Shown here: piece after piece, positions 7,093-8,643 of the stretch | Layout: every line of letters starts with the position of its first letter | Numbering within the stretch: position 1 is the stretch's first letter | Source: DASYAN01 sp036501345 | Lineage (GTDB): Bacteria > Chloroflexota > Ktedonobacteria > Ktedonobacterales > Ktedonobacteraceae | Direction: 5' to 3' | NCBI GenBank assembly: GCA_036501345.1 | Contig: DASYAN010000440.1 | Location: 1 to 8,643, forward strand | DNA length: 8,643 bases | Made by a program: the position numbers and the translations under genes | The notes under the pieces: model-generated | Told to the model about the DNA's origin: nothing | The model's input: only the letters and a program-made list of their open reading frames with translations | Database searches by the model: none

Positions 7093-7311
7093 GAGGGCAT
7101 TTCGTAACTGGGAAATTGCACAGGCTCTGTACCTTACTTCCTCTTGCTCTCCAGAAGCTGTCCTCTTTTGCCTCTTAAGGTTGTCCGCTCAAAAATGTCC
7201 TCTTTGCCCTCTCCAGATGCCCTCTTTGTCTCTAGAAAAAATTTCTTCCCTGAGGTATACTTGGCACAGGAGAGCAGTTGCGCAAGGACGTTTCTCTTAA
7301 GAAATGGCCTC
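7093..7311. mobile_element. MITE-like unit D with terminal inverted repeats and 6-bp target duplication
   Basis: The left end GAGGGCATTTCGTAAC is mirrored by the right end CTTAAGAAATGGCCTC (about 13 of 16 positions). GTAATA lies immediately outside both ends (7087-7092 and 7312-7317), a clear target duplication. Removing the unit and one duplicate restores CTCTGT-ggtaatagcga-ACAGAG, an uninterrupted dyad of the surrounding IS630-type element, so the unit landed in that hairpin's loop. It has no coding capacity. The interior holds the best TGTCC repeat array of the window. Confidence 0.7.
7137..7240 (+). repeat. Tandem array of 22-bp TGTCCTCTTTGCC-type repeats
   Basis: Contiguous degenerate units begin at about 7137 (TTCCTCTTGCTCTCCAGAAG), 7159 (TGTCCTCTTTTGCCTCT), 7182 (TGTCCGCTCAAAAA, shortened), 7196 (TGTCCTCTTTGCCCTCTCC) and 7218 (TGCCCTCTTTGTCTCTAG). 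Steps are 22-23 bp except for the short third unit. There are no spacers, so this is not CRISPR. Repeats of this size inside transposon ends often act as transposase binding sites. Confidence 0.6.
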
Positions 7312-7357
7312 GTAATAGCGAACAGAGCGAATGCGTCGAGGAATGGCATAGGTAGCA

Positions 7358-7552
7358 AACTTGATAGGTAGTAGTGGCACCTGATCCAGCCAAACGGTGG
7401 CGTCGAGCATAGGCCCGGTCGCGACGAGCATGTCGTTTGCCGCCCCAAATGAATGGCGTCGGATGACGATTCCATCCCTCGACGGCGTCAGTGAGCGCTT
7501 GTTTGAGTTCCTGAACGGATGTATAATCCTGTGCTCTTGGCAACTGACCCAC
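7358..7552 (-). pseudogene. IS630-family transposase remnant (C-terminal end only)
   Basis: About 65 codons on the minus strand match the end of IS630-type DDE transposases: DYTSVQELKQALTDAVEGWN, then HPTPFIWGGKR, then the Arg-rich RRDRAYARRHRLAGSGA tail. The catalytic DDE residues lie in the missing upstream part. A stop codon lies shortly upstream in frame, and the frame begins within the terminal inverted repeat, so the loss is an internal deletion of the element rather than a later point mutation. The exact stop is unclear: this frame stays open into the inserted unit D, while a second frame ends just past it. The fragment is nonfunctional. Confidence 0.75.
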
Positions 7553-7641
7553 TAGTAGGCGAGCTGCTCAACCTGGAAAAGCTTTCTAAACTAGAATAAA
7601 AAAAAACTTGAAGTATGACAGTGGAGAAAGGAGATTTGACA

Positions 7642-8562
7642 ATGGACCGAAGGGGTACACCCGGAAATTCCTCCAGAGAGGAAGGAACAAGTACACAGGG
7701 TTTTACTCGACAAAGGAGAATAAGTACAGATAGTATAGGGTATCCACTATCTCTTACATCATCACGATCAAGGGTGAATAGCGCATCAGAAAACACGGCT
7801 GGAAGGCAATTTGCAACAAGAGAGTCAGATAATACACCAATCAAGAAAACTGGTACTAGAGATAGTGGAGAAGCAAGTCCGGAAGCTTTAAGTCGAAAAA
7901 TCAAAGAAAATATAGCATTCGGTATGCAACTTCTAAGACAAGATAACGCTGTATTATTTACTGCAGTTCTTAATGATATGGAAAAAAGTTGTCAGAGAGC
8001 TATAAGAACTATTGATAGTACTAAATATATGCGATTCGCATCACTAAGAGTAGCAGATGAAAGGAATGCAGCTTTCATGCAACTCAGAGAGTATGCTTCA
8101 AGAAGTGAATCACTAGGGGAATTTGCCCAACTATATGGCAAAGCCCAATCTTATATAAAAGAGTTAAATGAAATTTCTCCACTAGGTTTACAAATCCAGC
8201 CATTTAATGAATATATACAAGATCTTCCTACGATAAAGGCACGTATAGACAAACAGAGTGACAATTTTGTAACCAATTATTGCCGGGACCTTCAGCGATT
8301 TCAGGGATATACAACAACACCTTCGGAGAAAGATTATCGAGATAACGCTGTTAAAGAGCTTAAAAACAAAAAAGAAAAATTGAAGAGTATAATGAATGAT
8401 TATACAGAAACAAGAGAAAAAGAAACAAGAGCATTTCGAGAAGCAGCTGACAACATAGGTGACCGAGAAGAAGGAAGAGTATATAAATATCTTAATAGGG
8501 TAAATACCTCACCATTCGCACAATCCAGAAAGGGGAAAAAGCCATTCTTGGTCCTATTTTAG
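7642..8562 (+). CDS. Hypothetical protein: disordered N-terminus, helical charged body
   Basis: A 306-residue protein I do not recognise. Residues 1-80 are rich in Ser, Thr, Gly and Arg and should be disordered. Residues about 82-220 look alpha-helical (SRKIKENIAFGMQLLRQ, FTAVLNDMEKSCQRAIRTI, FAQLYGKAQSYIKELNEI). Residues about 230-270 form a Lys/Glu-rich coiled-coil-like stretch. The tail is basic and ends in a hydrophobic PFLVLF. There is no signal peptide or membrane segment. The ATG at 7642 is preferred over 7615 because AAAGGAG lies about 8 bases before it. A weak -10-like TAGAAT is at 7592. Codon use is AGA- and ATA-rich, like the HTH-GNAT gene, so the two may share an origin. Structural, phage-derived or effector-like roles are possible, none supported. 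Confidence 0.7.
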   Translation: MDRRGTPGNSSREEGTSTQGFTRQRRISTDSIGYPLSLTSSRSRVNSASENTAGRQFATRESDNTPIKKTGTRDSGEASPEALSRKIKENIAFGMQLLRQDNAVLFTAVLNDMEKSCQRAIRTIDSTKYMRFASLRVADERNAAFMQLREYASRSESLGEFAQLYGKAQSYIKELNEISPLGLQIQPFNEYIQDLPTIKARIDKQSDNFVTNYCRDLQRFQGYTTTPSEKDYRDNAVKELKNKKEKLKSIMNDYTETREKETRAFREAADNIGDREEGRVYKYLNRVNTSPFAQSRKGKKPFLVLF

Positions 8563-8643
8563 CAGCAAGAATGGCAATTCAGGTGATATCGTAAGGTCTT
8601 GCAGTTGCTTGGTGCTTGGCAGTGAGCAAAAAGGATGAGAAAC
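8563..8643. other. Right edge, no feature seen
   Basis: The last 81 bases after the orphan gene's stop contain no clear terminator, repeat or start codon context. No copy of the repeats near the integrase was found here. Confidence 0.5.

Larger units (their letters stand above)
7045..7551. mobile_element. Defective IS630-type insertion element (507 bp) with perfect 16-bp inverted ends
   Basis: GTGGGTCAGTTGCCAA at 7045-7060 is repeated exactly in inverse orientation at 7536-7551. Each end is flanked by TA (7043-7044, 7552-7553), and the outer bases rebuild a CTAG target, the classic IS630 signature of TA duplication within CTAG. A complete IS630-family element is around 1.1 kb. This one keeps only the C-terminal transposase codons, placed directly inside the right-hand end, so the 5' two thirds of the gene are gone. 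It also carries the inserted 219-bp repeat unit. It would be mobile only with a transposase supplied from elsewhere. Its right end is 90 bp upstream of the orphan gene at 7642. Confidence 0.8.

Noticed and set aside
7137..7240. CRISPR array
   Set aside because: The 22-bp repeats are contiguous and degenerate, with no unique spacers and no cas genes nearby.
7134..7475. Alternative minus-strand frame across the IS630 remnant and unit D
   Set aside because: It crosses a proven insertion boundary and lacks transposase motifs, so it is open by chance.

Overview
The window looks like accessory, element-rich bacterial DNA. A chromosomal trehalose-phosphate synthase gene runs off the left edge. A compact integrative element lies beside it, followed by AT-rich orphan genes and a cluster of short mobile elements nested inside one another. 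The taxonomic call is weak. Strong AGGAGG-type ribosome sites, moderate GC in the older genes, an IS630-type transposase end and heavy transposon load would fit a large-genome soil bacterium such as a Ktedonobacteria-type Chloroflexota, but nothing here proves that.

Layout. 1-651 (minus): N-terminal 217 codons of a GT20 trehalose-6-phosphate synthase. 652-1237: intergenic, with a 15-bp direct repeat and a third inverted core copy next to the integrase, possible integrase arm or attachment sites. 1238-4053 (minus): a tight three-gene operon in the order rep, xis, int. It encodes a Rep_trans-like replication initiator, a 70-residue excisionase-type HTH protein and a tyrosine integrase, with 13-bp gaps and strong Shine-Dalgarno sequences. 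This is the core of an integrative, replicating element. 4054-4702: about 650 bp ahead of rep with two dyads, a 12-bp palindrome, four 8-bp iteron-like units and AT-rich DNA, a candidate replication origin or rep control region. 4703-5110 (minus): a small predicted membrane protein with a GTG start.

5111-6189: a divergent promoter region and an AT-rich plus-strand gene coding for an HTH domain joined to a GNAT-like acetyltransferase domain. Its promoter has a good sigma70 shape, and a repeated palindromic motif overlaps the -35 box, which suggests autoregulation. 6190-6550: noncoding, with a likely terminator.

6551-7555: layers of repeats. A motif GAGGGCnTTTCGTAAC occurs four times directly and twice inverted. 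It bounds units that contain arrays of 21-23 bp TGTCC-type repeats. One unit (7093-7311) has terminal inverted repeats and a 6-bp target duplication, so it is a MITE-like element. It sits inside a 507-bp defective IS630-type element (7045-7551) with perfect 16-bp ends in a CTAG target. The host element retains only the C-terminal end of its transposase. 7642-8562: a second AT-rich plus-strand orphan gene coding for a disordered N-terminus and a helical, charged remainder.

The rep, xis and int products plausibly cooperate in excision, replication and re-integration. The two AT-rich plus-strand genes share base and codon use unlike the left half and look like later acquisitions of unknown role.
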